From contig JAEEYV010000002.1 of the NCBI GenBank assembly GCA_016288295.1, forward strand, positions 1 through 44,207: 44,207 bases of DNA, given 5' to 3'. The translations under genes and the position numbers were made by a program. Positions 17,145-24,148 of the stretch are shown here, one piece after another (position 1 is the stretch's first letter; the number at the start of each line of letters is the position of its first letter). Under the pieces are notes generated by a model. The model ran no database searches. It had not been told where the DNA came from and worked only from the letters and a program-made list of their open reading frames with translations. The DNA is from Alphaproteobacteria bacterium. Its GTDB lineage: Bacteria > Pseudomonadota > Alphaproteobacteria > RF32 > CAG-239.

Positions 17145-17585
17145 ATGTCAGAAAGTCGTGTTTATACCATTGAAGAGATAATGAAACTTTTGCCACATCG
17201 TTATCCATTTTTGCTGTTGGATCGTTTGGAGATTGAGATCCCCGGTGAAAAGGGTATGGGACTAAAAAATGTAACGATGAACGAAGAGTTTTTCCAAGGG
17301 CATTTCCCGAATAATCCGGTTATGCCTGGTGTTTTGCAGGTTGAAGCTATGGCTCAGACAGCGGGTGCTATTGTAGCAGCTGCGGCGAGTGGGGAAAAAA
17401 CTCCTGATGTATTGTTTATGTCGATTGACGGTGTTAAGTTCCGTAAACCGGTAAAGCCAGGGGATCAACTGAAAATGCACGTTGAAAAAGTTCAGTCTCG
17501 TCGGAATGTCTATGTGTTTAAGGGCAAGACGATGGTTGATGATAAAGTTGTATCTGAGGCTGAATTTACGGCAATGATTTTGTAG
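17145..17585 (+). CDS. fabZ: 3-hydroxyacyl-ACP dehydratase FabZ
   Basis: 146 residues from the ATG at 17145, preceded by AAGGAAATAGTA. The hot-dog fold carries LLPHRYPFLLLDR and the catalytic pair H53 (GHFPNNPVMPG) and E67 (VLQVEAMAQ). It dehydrates 3-hydroxyacyl-ACP in fatty acid elongation. It normally precedes lpxA; here it is the last gene and a strong terminator follows 16 nt after its stop. Confidence 0.97.
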   Translation: MSESRVYTIEEIMKLLPHRYPFLLLDRLEIEIPGEKGMGLKNVTMNEEFFQGHFPNNPVMPGVLQVEAMAQTAGAIVAAAASGEKTPDVLFMSIDGVKFRKPVKPGDQLKMHVEKVQSRRNVYVFKGKTMVDDKVVSEAEFTAMIL

Positions 17586-17601
17586 TCGTAAAAATATGGT
17601 T

Positions 17602-17641
17602 ACAAAAACAGCAGGCATCTTGTGATGTCTGCTGTTTTTGT
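17602..17641. terminator. Bidirectional terminator between fabZ and the 93-residue gene
   Basis: An 18-bp stem, ACAAAAACAGCAGGCATC (17602-17619) with GATGTCTGCTGTTTTTGT (17624-17641), contains one G-T pair and a 4-nt loop. The A- and T-rich outer parts allow use from both sides; convergent genes flank it. Confidence 0.85.
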
Positions 17642-17648
17642 GATGGTG

Positions 17649-17930
17649 TTACTTATTATCTCTTGGAAGCGAGAAGTGTACGCCTTGTGGTTCGTAGGCG
17701 TCAGCTATCAAGAAATATCCGTTTCCTGTGATAATGAGCTGTGCAAAGTCTCCTTCCCTCGCATTTATCCACTCAGGATGCTTATCTGTATAGATTTTTT
17801 TAAAGTCGTTGTTCGAGAAGGTGACATGTGCCACAGTAATCTTCTCTTTTTGGAGAGGAATACCGAGGAAACTTTTCTTCACACGTGTTTCCTCCAAAAG
17901 TGTAATACGGATAATCTTTAAATATTCCAT
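17649..17930 (-). CDS. Small hypothetical protein (93 residues)
   Basis: I do not recognise the family. The product begins MEYLKIIRITLLEETRVKK and has alternating hydrophobic patterns suggesting a small beta-rich cytoplasmic protein (ITVAHVTFSNNDFKKIY, FAQLIITGNGYFLIADAY). It has no signal peptide or membrane span. It is monocistronic: a TTGACT-N16-TATTAT promoter lies 48-75 bp before the start. The leader is AT-rich with no Shine-Dalgarno sequence, and the stop abuts the terminator shared with fabZ. Codons ending in C (CTC, TTC, ATC) are more frequent than in the neighbouring housekeeping genes. Confidence 0.65.
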   Translation of the reverse strand: MEYLKIIRITLLEETRVKKSFLGIPLQKEKITVAHVTFSNNDFKKIYTDKHPEWINAREGDFAQLIITGNGYFLIADAYEPQGVHFSLPRDNK

Positions 17931-17977
17931 AAAATTAGCATTGAAATTGTTTATATAATAATTTTAATTTGTAGCCA

Positions 17978-18005
17978 TAATATCGCAAATTTTTGTCAAA
18001 GTCAA
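17978..18005 (-). promoter_or_regulatory. Promoter of the 93-residue gene
   Basis: On the minus strand TTGACT (18005-18000), a 16-bp spacer and TATTAT (17983-17978). A TTGACA overlaps just downstream (18000-17995). The leader to the ATG at 17930 is almost entirely A/T. Confidence 0.55.
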
Positions 18006-18015
18006 GTCTTTTTTA

Positions 18016-18204
18016 TGGCGGAGAGTACAGGACTCTTCTCAATGGTATCTAAATTCGCTTCGGTCGTTATCACTTTCCTCGCTCATTAAGATATTGCATT
18101 GCTCTTGCAGACAAAAAACTGCATTAAAGCAGTTTTTTGCTTAGCGAGCCTCACGGTTCGAGCCCTGCCGCCATAAAAAAACCGCCCTTTTGAGGCGGTT
18201 TTAA
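18016..18204. repeat. tRNA-Ser-derived tandem repeat, copy 1 (189 bp)
   Basis: It starts with the reverse complement of the 20-nt 3' end of tRNA-Ser (18016-18035, identical to 18395-18414) and then departs from tRNA sequence. The 158-bp body ends at 18173 with CCGCCA, which can pair with the opening TGGCGG. CAGGACTC near the start can pair with GAGCCCTG near the end. Further in, CTCGCT (18078-18083) faces AGCGAG (18143-18148). A hairpin of ten pairs, AAAAAACTGC/GCAGTTTTTT (18113-18138), sits in the middle. A copy of the tRNA terminator hairpin (18178-18202) closes the unit. No convincing reading frame is present. Its nature (small RNA gene, integration scar or MITE-like element) is open. Confidence 0.75.
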
Positions 18205-18394
18205 TGGCGGAGAGTACAGGACTCTTCTCAATGGTATCTAAATTCGCTTCGGTCGTTATCACTTTCCTCGCTCATTAAGATATTACGTTGCTCTTGCAGA
18301 CAAAAAACTGCGTTTGAGCAGTTTTTTGCTTAGCGAGCCTCACGGTTCGAGCCCTGCCGCCATAAAAAAAACCGCCCTTTTGAGGCGGTTTTAA
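18205..18394. repeat. tRNA-Ser-derived tandem repeat, copy 2 (190 bp)
   Basis: Nearly identical to copy 1. Most differences fall in one cluster: the central hairpin loop is GTTTGA instead of ATTAAA while its ten-pair stem is unchanged, and TTGCATTGC becomes TTACGTTGC. The terminator part has one extra A. The body runs 18205-18362 and again opens with the 20-nt tRNA-Ser 3' end and closes with CCGCCA. Sequence change limited to a loop suggests the folded form matters, or that the copies are recent. Confidence 0.75.
18368..18392 (-). terminator. Terminator of tRNA-Ser
   Basis: On the minus strand AAAACCGCC (18392-18384) pairs with GGCGGTTTT (18376-18368), followed by a T-run. It directly follows the tRNA 3' end. 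The same hairpin recurs 190 bp further on in repeat copy 1. Confidence 0.8.
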
Positions 18395-18482
18395 TGGCGG
18401 AGAGTACAGGACTCGAACCTGTGCACGATTATTCACCGTGACGGATTAGCAATCCGCTGCATTACCACTCTGCCAACTCTCC
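18395..18482 (-). tRNA. tRNA-Ser (anticodon GCT)
   Basis: 88 nt on the minus strand. The acceptor stem GGAGAGT pairs with ACTCTCC, discriminator G, and CCA is encoded. The anticodon stem-loop CGGATTGCTAATCCG gives anticodon GCT, reading AGC/AGU codons. A long variable arm (TCACGGTGAATAATCGTGCA region) is typical of serine tRNA. The T arm is ACAGG-TTCGAGT-CCTGT. Two partial copies of its 3' end lie downstream in the tandem repeats. Confidence 0.95.
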
Positions 18483-18503
18483 ATTGGTAAAGTTACCGGA
18501 GTA

Positions 18504-18532
18504 TATTTAGCTGAAGTTTTCGGCTTCGTCAA
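18504..18532 (-). promoter_or_regulatory. Promoter of tRNA-Ser
   Basis: On the minus strand TTGACG (18532-18527), a 17-bp spacer and TAAATA (18509-18504), about 20 bp before the mature tRNA 5' end. Confidence 0.6.
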
Positions 18533-18560
18533 CACTTTTTATAATATTTTTCTTGGATCG

Positions 18561-18589
18561 TTGCCAAATTTTAAAATTGGTGCTATTAC
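18561..18589 (+). promoter_or_regulatory. Promoter of the SIMPL-Nudix unit
   Basis: TTGCCA (18561-18566), a 17-bp spacer and TATTAC (18584-18589), 31 bp before the ATG at 18621. Confidence 0.5.
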
Positions 18590-18620
18590 TAAAGAATATT
18601 CTTTAAAAAGGAGAAGAAAA

Positions 18621-19343
18621 ATGTCTGATGTTATTAAACTTGTTTCATCTGTCGTTTTGGCCACAGGTATTGCGGTTGGAGGATTTTTTCCGGGATATTA
18701 TTATTATCAGTCCAAAATGGGTTCGAACTTTGTAACCGTAAAAGGTTTGGCTGAAATGGATGTTCGTGCAGATTTGGGCGTTTGGGATATTAAATATGTG
18801 GTTACGGGTAATGATTTGGCAACAGCTCAGTCAGAAATGGAGGCACAACAAAAAATTATTCTTTCCTTTTTGAAAAATCTCGGTTTTGAAGATACGGAAA
18901 TTGCAGTAAAACGCACCGAAACCAATGATCTTATGGCAAATCCATATCGTAACGAATCGATTGGAGCGACTCGGTATATTTTGACACAGAGCATTCAACT
19001 TACATCAAAAAATGTTGATTTGGTTGAAAAAGCTGTCAATTCGACAAGTTCATTGATTGCTAAAGGGATTGTTTTTGACAGCAATAATTATAATCCGGTT
19101 TCATATATATTTACCAAAATTAATGATATTAAACCGCAAATGCTTGAAGAAGCCACTAAAAATGCTGAAGCGGCAGCAAATGAGTTTGCTAAAAGCTCAA
19201 ATACAAAAGTAGGAAAAATCCGTAAGGCTAATCAAGGGGTGTTCTCAATTTTGCCACGCGAGCAGACAGCAAATGCAATGGAAATGAACAGCATTGAAAA
19301 GAAAGTACGTGTCGTTTCGACTGTTGAATATTATCTGGACTAG
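18621..19343 (+). CDS. SIMPL domain (DUF541, YggE-like) protein
   Basis: 240 residues from the ATG at 18621, which has AAAGGAG at a proper distance; an earlier in-frame codon falls on the promoter. An N-terminal hydrophobic segment (VVLATGIAVGGFFPGYYYY) is a membrane anchor or uncleaved signal. The SIMPL domain follows: FVTVKGLAEMDVRADLGVWDIKYVVTGNDLATAQSEM opens it, ATRYILTQSIQLTSKNVDLVEKA is central, and KVRVVSTVEYYLD closes it. Family members are periplasmic and have been linked to oxidative stress and protein-protein contacts, but the exact role is unknown. It is followed 12 nt later by a Nudix hydrolase, with which it forms an operon. Confidence 0.85.
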   Translation: MSDVIKLVSSVVLATGIAVGGFFPGYYYYQSKMGSNFVTVKGLAEMDVRADLGVWDIKYVVTGNDLATAQSEMEAQQKIILSFLKNLGFEDTEIAVKRTETNDLMANPYRNESIGATRYILTQSIQLTSKNVDLVEKAVNSTSSLIAKGIVFDSNNYNPVSYIFTKINDIKPQMLEEATKNAEAAANEFAKSSNTKVGKIRKANQGVFSILPREQTANAMEMNSIEKKVRVVSTVEYYLD

Positions 19344-19355
19344 GGAGGCAATGTC

Positions 19356-19982
19356 ATGGCTGATGAGTTGATAGATATTTTTGATGAAGATATGAACCTT
19401 TTGGGAACGGCCATGAAATCGCAGGCGCATCGCGAGGGATTGTGGCATAAAACTTTTCATTGCTGGTTGGCACAAAAAGCTCCTGATGGTAAGATTATGT
19501 TGTGGTTGCAATTAAGAAGTCATGATAAAGATATATTTCCGAATAAGTTTGATATTTCGGCCGCCGGACATATTAAAGCCGGTGAGGAGGTTAAAGACGG
19601 ATATCGTGAATTAAAGGATGAATTGGGGCTTAAACTTGCTAAAGATGATATTGTTAAACTTTTTACAGCAAAAGAAATTTATGAAGCCGGAAATGTAAAA
19701 AATCGTGAATTTCAAATGGTATATGTGGCGATGATTGACGGTTCACCGTATAAGGCGGTAATAAATCCGGATGAAGTGGCGGGGCTTTATGAAGTCAATA
19801 TTGATGAGTTTATTGATTTGATGAATGGTAAACTAAAAAATATTGAGGCAAAAGGAATAAAACGCAATAATGATAGTACATATACGCTGGAATATCGCAG
19901 AATGACAAAAGATGATGTGGCTCCTCATGATTATTATGGAAAAGCATTAGATATGATAAAACGTTATGCAGAAAATCAATAA
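19356..19982 (+). CDS. Nudix hydrolase, isopentenyl-diphosphate-isomerase-like subgroup
   Basis: 208 residues. The N-terminus (DELIDIFDEDMNLLGTAMKSQAHREGLWHKTFHCWL) and FPNKFDISAAGHIKAGEEVKDGYRELKDELGL are characteristic of the IDI-like Nudix subgroup. The Nudix helix has six rather than seven residues between its first Glu and the RE pair, which I believe is usual for this subgroup rather than a defect. Such enzymes hydrolyse nucleoside-diphosphate-linked compounds; the substrate is unknown and isomerase activity is not implied. Good ribosome site (GGGAGG). No strong terminator follows; the next gene has its own promoter. Confidence 0.85.
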   Translation: MADELIDIFDEDMNLLGTAMKSQAHREGLWHKTFHCWLAQKAPDGKIMLWLQLRSHDKDIFPNKFDISAAGHIKAGEEVKDGYRELKDELGLKLAKDDIVKLFTAKEIYEAGNVKNREFQMVYVAMIDGSPYKAVINPDEVAGLYEVNIDEFIDLMNGKLKNIEAKGIKRNNDSTYTLEYRRMTKDDVAPHDYYGKALDMIKRYAENQ

Positions 19983-20032
19983 AAATAATCGATGCCTTTT
20001 TATAGGCCTCAACTTGCGTTTGTTATATCTTG

Positions 20033-20063
20033 TTGACATTTTGTCTACAATGTGATACATTGT
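20033..20063 (+). promoter_or_regulatory. Promoter with overlapping palindromic operator, 101-residue gene
   Basis: TTGACA (20033-20038), a 17-bp spacer and TACATT (20056-20061). A perfect inverted repeat ACAATGT-GAT-ACATTGT (20047-20063) covers the -10 box, the position of a repressor operator. The leader to the ATG at 20098 is AT-rich without a Shine-Dalgarno sequence. Confidence 0.6.
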
Positions 20064-20097
20064 GCGCGTAAATGACTAATTATTATAATTTATTTTT

Positions 20098-20403
20098 ATG
20101 AAGACCTTGATTAAGTTTTTCCGCATTTTTGCTGGTATTGAAACAATTTGCGGTTTGTTGTTTCATATCTACGTGATATTTAGCCAGATTGGGCAAAGTG
20201 TGGATGGGTTTGAAGCATTTTGCTTCTTTGGCATTCTCTTCATGCTCGGAGGAGAGTTACTGCTTGGTGCATATGTTGCCACGGCGTGGGGTAAAGCCGA
20301 TGAAGTGGAAGATGATTTTCCTCTATATTTGTTCATACATCTTATTTGGTGGTTTTTGTGGATTTATATGTACAAAACACCAGTTCCGATGCCGTGGGAA
20401 TAG
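20098..20403 (+). CDS. Small membrane protein (101 residues, three predicted helices)
   Basis: Unrecognised. Three hydrophobic segments are visible: FFRIFAGIETICGLLFHIYVIF (about 7-28), AFCFFGILFMLGGELLLGAYVATAW (about 40-64) and LYLFIHLIWWFLWIYMY (about 76-92). A short acidic loop (GKADEVEDDFP) lies between the last two. It is a single-gene unit with a TTGACA promoter, an operator-like palindrome over the -10 box, an AU-rich leader lacking a ribosome site, and a hairpin 17 nt after the stop. It shares this layout with four other short genes in the window. Function unknown. Confidence 0.65.
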   Translation: MKTLIKFFRIFAGIETICGLLFHIYVIFSQIGQSVDGFEAFCFFGILFMLGGELLLGAYVATAWGKADEVEDDFPLYLFIHLIWWFLWIYMYKTPVPMPWE

Positions 20404-20420
20404 TAATAACTTAGCTAAAC

Positions 20421-20450
20421 AATCCGTCAAGGTGGAGGCCTTGGCGGATT
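20421..20450. terminator. Hairpin between the 101-residue gene and recA
   Basis: AATCCGTCAAGG (20421-20432) pairs with CCTTGGCGGATT (20439-20450) with one G-T pair. It lies between convergent genes and probably ends both; the T-run is modest on either side. Confidence 0.7.
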
Positions 20451-20473
20451 ATTGGTTTTATATGAAACAAAAA

Positions 20474-21493
20474 TTAATCGTCGGAATTATCGTCGCTCAT
20501 CATTTCAACAGTCAAATGTCCGGCATCAGCGCGAATTTTGTTTTCAATCTCGTCGGCGACGTCAGGGTGATCGCGAAGGAATAATTTGGCGTTTTCACGT
20601 CCTTGTCCGAGTTTTTCGCCTTTATAGGAGAACCATGCACCCGATTTTTCAACAATGCCGGCTTTGACACCCAAGTCAATCAATTCACCGGTTTTAGAAA
20701 TTCCTTCGCCGTACATGATGTCAAAATCAACAGTCTTGAACGGAGGTGCAACTTTGTTTTTAACAATTTTGACTCGGGTTTGGCTGCCGATAACCTCATC
20801 TTTGTCTTTGATTGCGCCAATTCTACGAATATCAAGACGAACAGAAGCATAAAATTTTAGAGCATTACCACCGGTGGTGGTTTCGGGGTTGCCAAACATA
20901 ACACCAATCTTCATACGGATTTGGTTGATGAAAATAATTAATGTGTTGGAGCGTGAAACCGTAGAGGTCAATTTACGTAATGCCTGACTCATAAGGCGAG
21001 CTTGAAGTCCCATGTGCGAATCGCCCATTTCACCTTCTAATTCAGCCTTTGGTACCAAAGCGGCAACTGAGTCGATGACTAATACGTCAATAGCTCCTGA
21101 GCGGACTAATGTATCAGCAATTTCAAGAGCCTGCTCACCGGAATCGGGTTGAGAGACCAAAAGATTTTCAACATCTACACCTATTTTTTTAGCGTATGAC
21201 GGGTCGAGAGCGTGTTCAGCATCAACAAATGCGCAGGTTCCGCCTTTCTTTTGTGACTGGGCGATTACGCTCAGTGCAAAAGTGGTTTTACCAGAACTTT
21301 CAGGGCCGTAGATCTCAATAATCCTTCCTTTTGGGAGACCGCCAATCCCCAGAGCAATGTCTGTTCCTAAGGAACCGGTTGAAATAGCCTCAATATCAAT
21401 ATTGGTGTTTTGCCCCAAGCGCATAATTGAGCCTTTACCAAAAGTGCGCTCAATTTGGGTGAGGGCAGCATCAAGAGCTTTATCTTTTTCCAT
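20474..21493 (-). CDS. recA: Recombinase RecA
   Basis: 339 residues. Walker A GPESSGKT at 63-70, [49 protein letters not shown], and Walker [26 protein letters not shown] are all standard. The acidic tail ends MMSDDNSDD. RecA drives homologous recombination and triggers LexA self-cleavage. The upstream region holds a GTTC-N7-GTTC box at 21592-21606, so LexA control is likely. Single gene, ending at a hairpin shared with a convergent gene. Confidence 0.98.
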   Translation of the reverse strand: MEKDKALDAALTQIERTFGKGSIMRLGQNTNIDIEAISTGSLGTDIALGIGGLPKGRIIEIYGPESSGKTTFALSVIAQSQKKGGTCAFVDAEHALDPSYAKKIGVDVENLLVSQPDSGEQALEIADTLVRSGAIDVLVIDSVAALVPKAELEGEMGDSHMGLQARLMSQALRKLTSTVSRSNTLIIFINQIRMKIGVMFGNPETTTGGNALKFYASVRLDIRRIGAIKDKDEVIGSQTRVKIVKNKVAPPFKTVDFDIMYGEGISKTGELIDLGVKAGIVEKSGAWFSYKGEKLGQGRENAKLFLRDHPDVADEIENKIRADAGHLTVEMMSDDNSDD

Positions 21494-21591
21494 GTGTCTA
21501 TCTTTCGTGTTATAAATTAACTGTTTTTAATATCTGATAATTTGATGCAAAATACAAATTATGACTTTGACTTATCCGATGAAATAATATT

Positions 21592-21606
21592 GTTCTATTT
21601 TTGTTC
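21592..21606. promoter_or_regulatory. SOS (LexA) box upstream of recA
   Basis: GTTC (21592-21595), seven bases TATTTTT, and GTTC (21603-21606). This matches the alphaproteobacterial LexA consensus GTTC-N7-GTTC. It lies about 100 bp before the recA ATG, next to a TTGCAA / TATTAT pair on the minus strand that could be the recA promoter. It is also about 80 bp from the divergent HD gene. Confidence 0.7.
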
Positions 21607-21687
21607 TTTTTGCAAGCGTTTTTTTCAAAAATTTTAACTTTAAAATAACTGAAGTAAGATAAATTAGTAAAAAACAAGGATTAAACA

Positions 21688-22497
21688 ATGTTAAAACAGG
21701 CTAGAATACTTTTAGAATCAGAATATAAAAAATGTTTGGAGCAGGTACATAAAAATGATTTTTATACCTGTTATGCCGATGAAAAATGGGTACATTCGCG
21801 GCAAGTTTTGGGATCCGGTAATTTTATTATTAAGCATGAGCCGTGGTTTCAGCGACAGACTGCAGATATAATCGAAATTGCAAAAACAGCATTATTGTTG
21901 CATGATGTTGCTCGTTTTGAGGAAATTACACAAAGGTTTATCAAAAACATAAAAATTGATCACGGCGAAGCAGGGTACGAAATGCTAAAAACAATGCCGG
22001 AATATGATGAGTGGATGGTGGCATTTGCAATCAAGCATCATGGTCATGTTAAAGAACGATTTTATGAGGACGAGCGTTATCAAACTCTAAAAGATGAGGA
22101 TTTACGTGATAAAGTTGAGCATATATTTTGGTTGATAAGAGATGCTGATAAAATTGCTAATTTTAACCTTATTTGTAATCGCACTTATTTACAGCTATTT
22201 TTACCGCCAGTAGAAAAACTTGATAATAAAGATAAAATGATAACAGCGCCTGTGGTAGAAGATTTTTATAAATGCAGAACTCTTGATCATGATTTAAGAC
22301 AAACGAAGGCTGATTTTATGATGGCTTTTTTGAGTTGGTATTTTGATTTGAATTATAAAACATCAGTTGTTTTTTGTAAAAAATTACGGTTGATCGAGAA
22401 AATGTTTTCGATGTTGTCAGAATATCACAATGATAAAGAATTAAATGACAAGTTACAAAATTTCTTGGAAAAATATTTAAATAAGAGATTTGCATAA
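21688..22497 (+). CDS. HD-domain phosphohydrolase
   Basis: 269 residues, no signal or membrane segment. The HD metal site is complete: H36 (KWVHSRQVL), H72-D73 (LLLHDVARFEE), H92 (DHGEAGYEML), H117/H118 (AIKHHGH) and D152 (LIRDADKIAN). Family members cleave phosphate esters of nucleotides or similar compounds; the substrate cannot be told. The C-terminal 110 residues are helical and have no family I recognise. It is divergent from recA, and the SOS box between them could affect both genes, though it is closer to recA's likely promoter. Confidence 0.85.
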   Translation: MLKQARILLESEYKKCLEQVHKNDFYTCYADEKWVHSRQVLGSGNFIIKHEPWFQRQTADIIEIAKTALLLHDVARFEEITQRFIKNIKIDHGEAGYEMLKTMPEYDEWMVAFAIKHHGHVKERFYEDERYQTLKDEDLRDKVEHIFWLIRDADKIANFNLICNRTYLQLFLPPVEKLDNKDKMITAPVVEDFYKCRTLDHDLRQTKADFMMAFLSWYFDLNYKTSVVFCKKLRLIEKMFSMLSEYHNDKELNDKLQNFLEKYLNKRFA

Positions 22498-22573
22498 CTG
22501 TTTGATAGTTTGCTTTTTTATCTTGTTTAAGCGGGAGTTGTTTGTTAAACTGGGTGCGATTGCGGAGAAAAAA

Positions 22574-23029
22574 ATGAAACGTGCTATATCTTCTGTTGTT
22601 TGTTGGTCGTTGGTGTCATCATTGATGCCGATGGATGTTTGGGCACGAAAACTTCCTCCCGCAGATTTTGGACAGATGTACAGCTTGGCATCAAGTGGAA
22701 ATTTGGGATCTTTGATGGCTGCAGCAAGTCGCGGATTGGATTTGGATGCCCCGAATGAGGATGGAGATAGTGGAATTTGTGTGGCTATCAAACGTCATGA
22801 TATTAAAGCGTATAATACTTTTATCAAGGCAGGTGCTTCTGTTCATCCGATGTGTGTGAATTATATGGATACTGCAAAATATAAAAGGTTTATGGCATCG
22901 TCGAGTGTTGTAAAATATTCAGATTATCCAACCTCGTTCCAACCAAGAGAAAACTATGATTGGGCAATCGTCGGAGTGGCTACTGCGGTAACCCTGGGTG
23001 TTGGTTGGGTAATTATGAATGCTAATTAG
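22574..23029 (+). CDS. Exported ankyrin-repeat-like small protein
   Basis: 151 residues from the ATG at 22574, which has GGAGA upstream; an earlier in-frame start overlaps the HD gene and lacks a ribosome site. A signal peptide (MKRAISSVVCWSLVSSLMPMDVWA) precedes two ankyrin-like helical repeats: FGQMYSLASSGNLGSLMAAASRGLDLDAPNEDGDSGICVAI and IKAYNTFIKAGASVHP. A hydrophobic C-terminal segment (WAIVGVATAVTLGVGWVIMNA) is probably a membrane anchor. The protein may be a periplasm-facing interaction module. The stop is 2 nt from the convergent CNNM gene's stop. Confidence 0.65.
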   Translation: MKRAISSVVCWSLVSSLMPMDVWARKLPPADFGQMYSLASSGNLGSLMAAASRGLDLDAPNEDGDSGICVAIKRHDIKAYNTFIKAGASVHPMCVNYMDTAKYKRFMASSSVVKYSDYPTSFQPRENYDWAIVGVATAVTLGVGWVIMNAN

Positions 23030-23031
23030 CA

Positions 23032-24060
23032 TCAAATTTTGATGCCCTTTTGCTCACGTTTCTTTTTCCATTTAAGTTTGGCGTATAGACGCATATCAGC
23101 GACTTGGTCGCTTTCATCAACAATTTCTTTGCCGAGAATTGTTTCAATAATGTCTTCAAGCGTTACAATTCCGATCCAATTACCATAGGGGTCAACAACA
23201 AGAGCTATGTGATTACGGTCTTTTAGCATAGAAGATAAGACATCTTCAATCTTGGCTTCAGGTCCAAAGCTACGCATGGGGCGAGCGTATTTGTCAATGA
23301 TATCCGTATCGTTAGCCTTAAATGAGTTGGATTTGTGAATGTAACCTTTGTAAAGTTGTTTGTCTTCATCAATAATAGGAAAACGCGAAAAAGGAGTTGT
23401 TTGTAAAAATGCATCAAATTCTTTGATGGTCATGCCGGGTTTTACGGAGTGAACTACTGTGCGCGGAGTCATAATATCTTCAACATAAACTTGCGAAAGA
23501 TTGATAGTATTTTTTATCATGCGGTATTGGTTGTTACTGATAACATTTTCTTCTTCAGCCATATGGGAAAGGGCGCGGATTTCTTCTTTGAGAGTTGAGC
23601 TGTCTTCAGAATTGGAAAACCATCCCATGATAAAGTCAGAAATATAAAGAAGCGGTTTAAGGATAACGACCAAAACGTCAACTATTGAGGCCATGAATGG
23701 TGCAAGTTGTTTCCAATATTTTGCTCCGATACTCTTGGGAAGAATTTCAGATATAATGAGTATGGATAAGGTCATAATACCTGAAGCAATACCTAAATAG
23801 GCTTGTCCATATATGGCTGTAACTTGTGCGCCGACTCCGGCAGCACCTATGGTATTGGCGATAGTATTAAGTGTGAGAATCGAGGCAAGAGGAGTATCCA
23901 TATTATGTTTGAGATTATACAAACGAGCATAAAGCCGAGGATTGTTTTCTTGCAGGTGAGCAATAAAACTCGGTGTGATTGAAAGCAATGTTGCTTCTAA
24001 AATTGAACATAAAAACGAAATAAAAATTGCCGAACAGGCAAAAATGATGAGCATTAACAT
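23032..24060 (-). CDS. CNNM (DUF21) and CBS-pair membrane protein
   Basis: 342 residues. The CNNM transmembrane domain fills about 1-170 (FISFLCSILEATLLSITPSFI, ILTLNTIANTIGAAGVGA, IISEILPKSIGAKYW). Two CBS domains follow (VEDIMTPRTVVHSV onward and IEDVLSSMLKDRNHIALVVDPYGNWIGIVTLEDIIETILGKEIVDE). The protein stops soon after the second CBS and lacks the CorC/HlyC C-terminal domain of longer relatives. Such proteins are implicated in Mg2+ or Co2+ efflux and the older haemolysin name is misleading. Start at 24060 (MLML) is by length only; the ribosome site is weak. Confidence 0.88.
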   Translation of the reverse strand: MLMLIIFACSAIFISFLCSILEATLLSITPSFIAHLQENNPRLYARLYNLKHNMDTPLASILTLNTIANTIGAAGVGAQVTAIYGQAYLGIASGIMTLSILIISEILPKSIGAKYWKQLAPFMASIVDVLVVILKPLLYISDFIMGWFSNSEDSSTLKEEIRALSHMAEEENVISNNQYRMIKNTINLSQVYVEDIMTPRTVVHSVKPGMTIKEFDAFLQTTPFSRFPIIDEDKQLYKGYIHKSNSFKANDTDIIDKYARPMRSFGPEAKIEDVLSSMLKDRNHIALVVDPYGNWIGIVTLEDIIETILGKEIVDESDQVADMRLYAKLKWKKKREQKGIKI

Positions 24061-24148
24061 TTTTTTTGCAAATTTTTCCTAAAATCTATTTTCTGTAGGA
24101 TATCTGATGTGTAAGCAAATGTAAAGAGTTTTTAGTAGGAAAGTCCTG

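Noticed and set aside
18016..18394. Possible CRISPR array
   Set aside because: Only two long (about 190 bp) near-identical units with no short repeats and variable spacers; the repeat is derived from a tRNA end.
19356..19982. Nudix box apparently one residue short, possible frameshift or inactivation
   Set aside because: The frame is intact on both sides and I believe the IDI-like subgroup commonly has this spacing (GETVEDGxRE type).
23032..24060. Haemolysin annotation for the CNNM/CBS protein
   Set aside because: The family name is historical; the domains indicate an ion-transport-related membrane protein.
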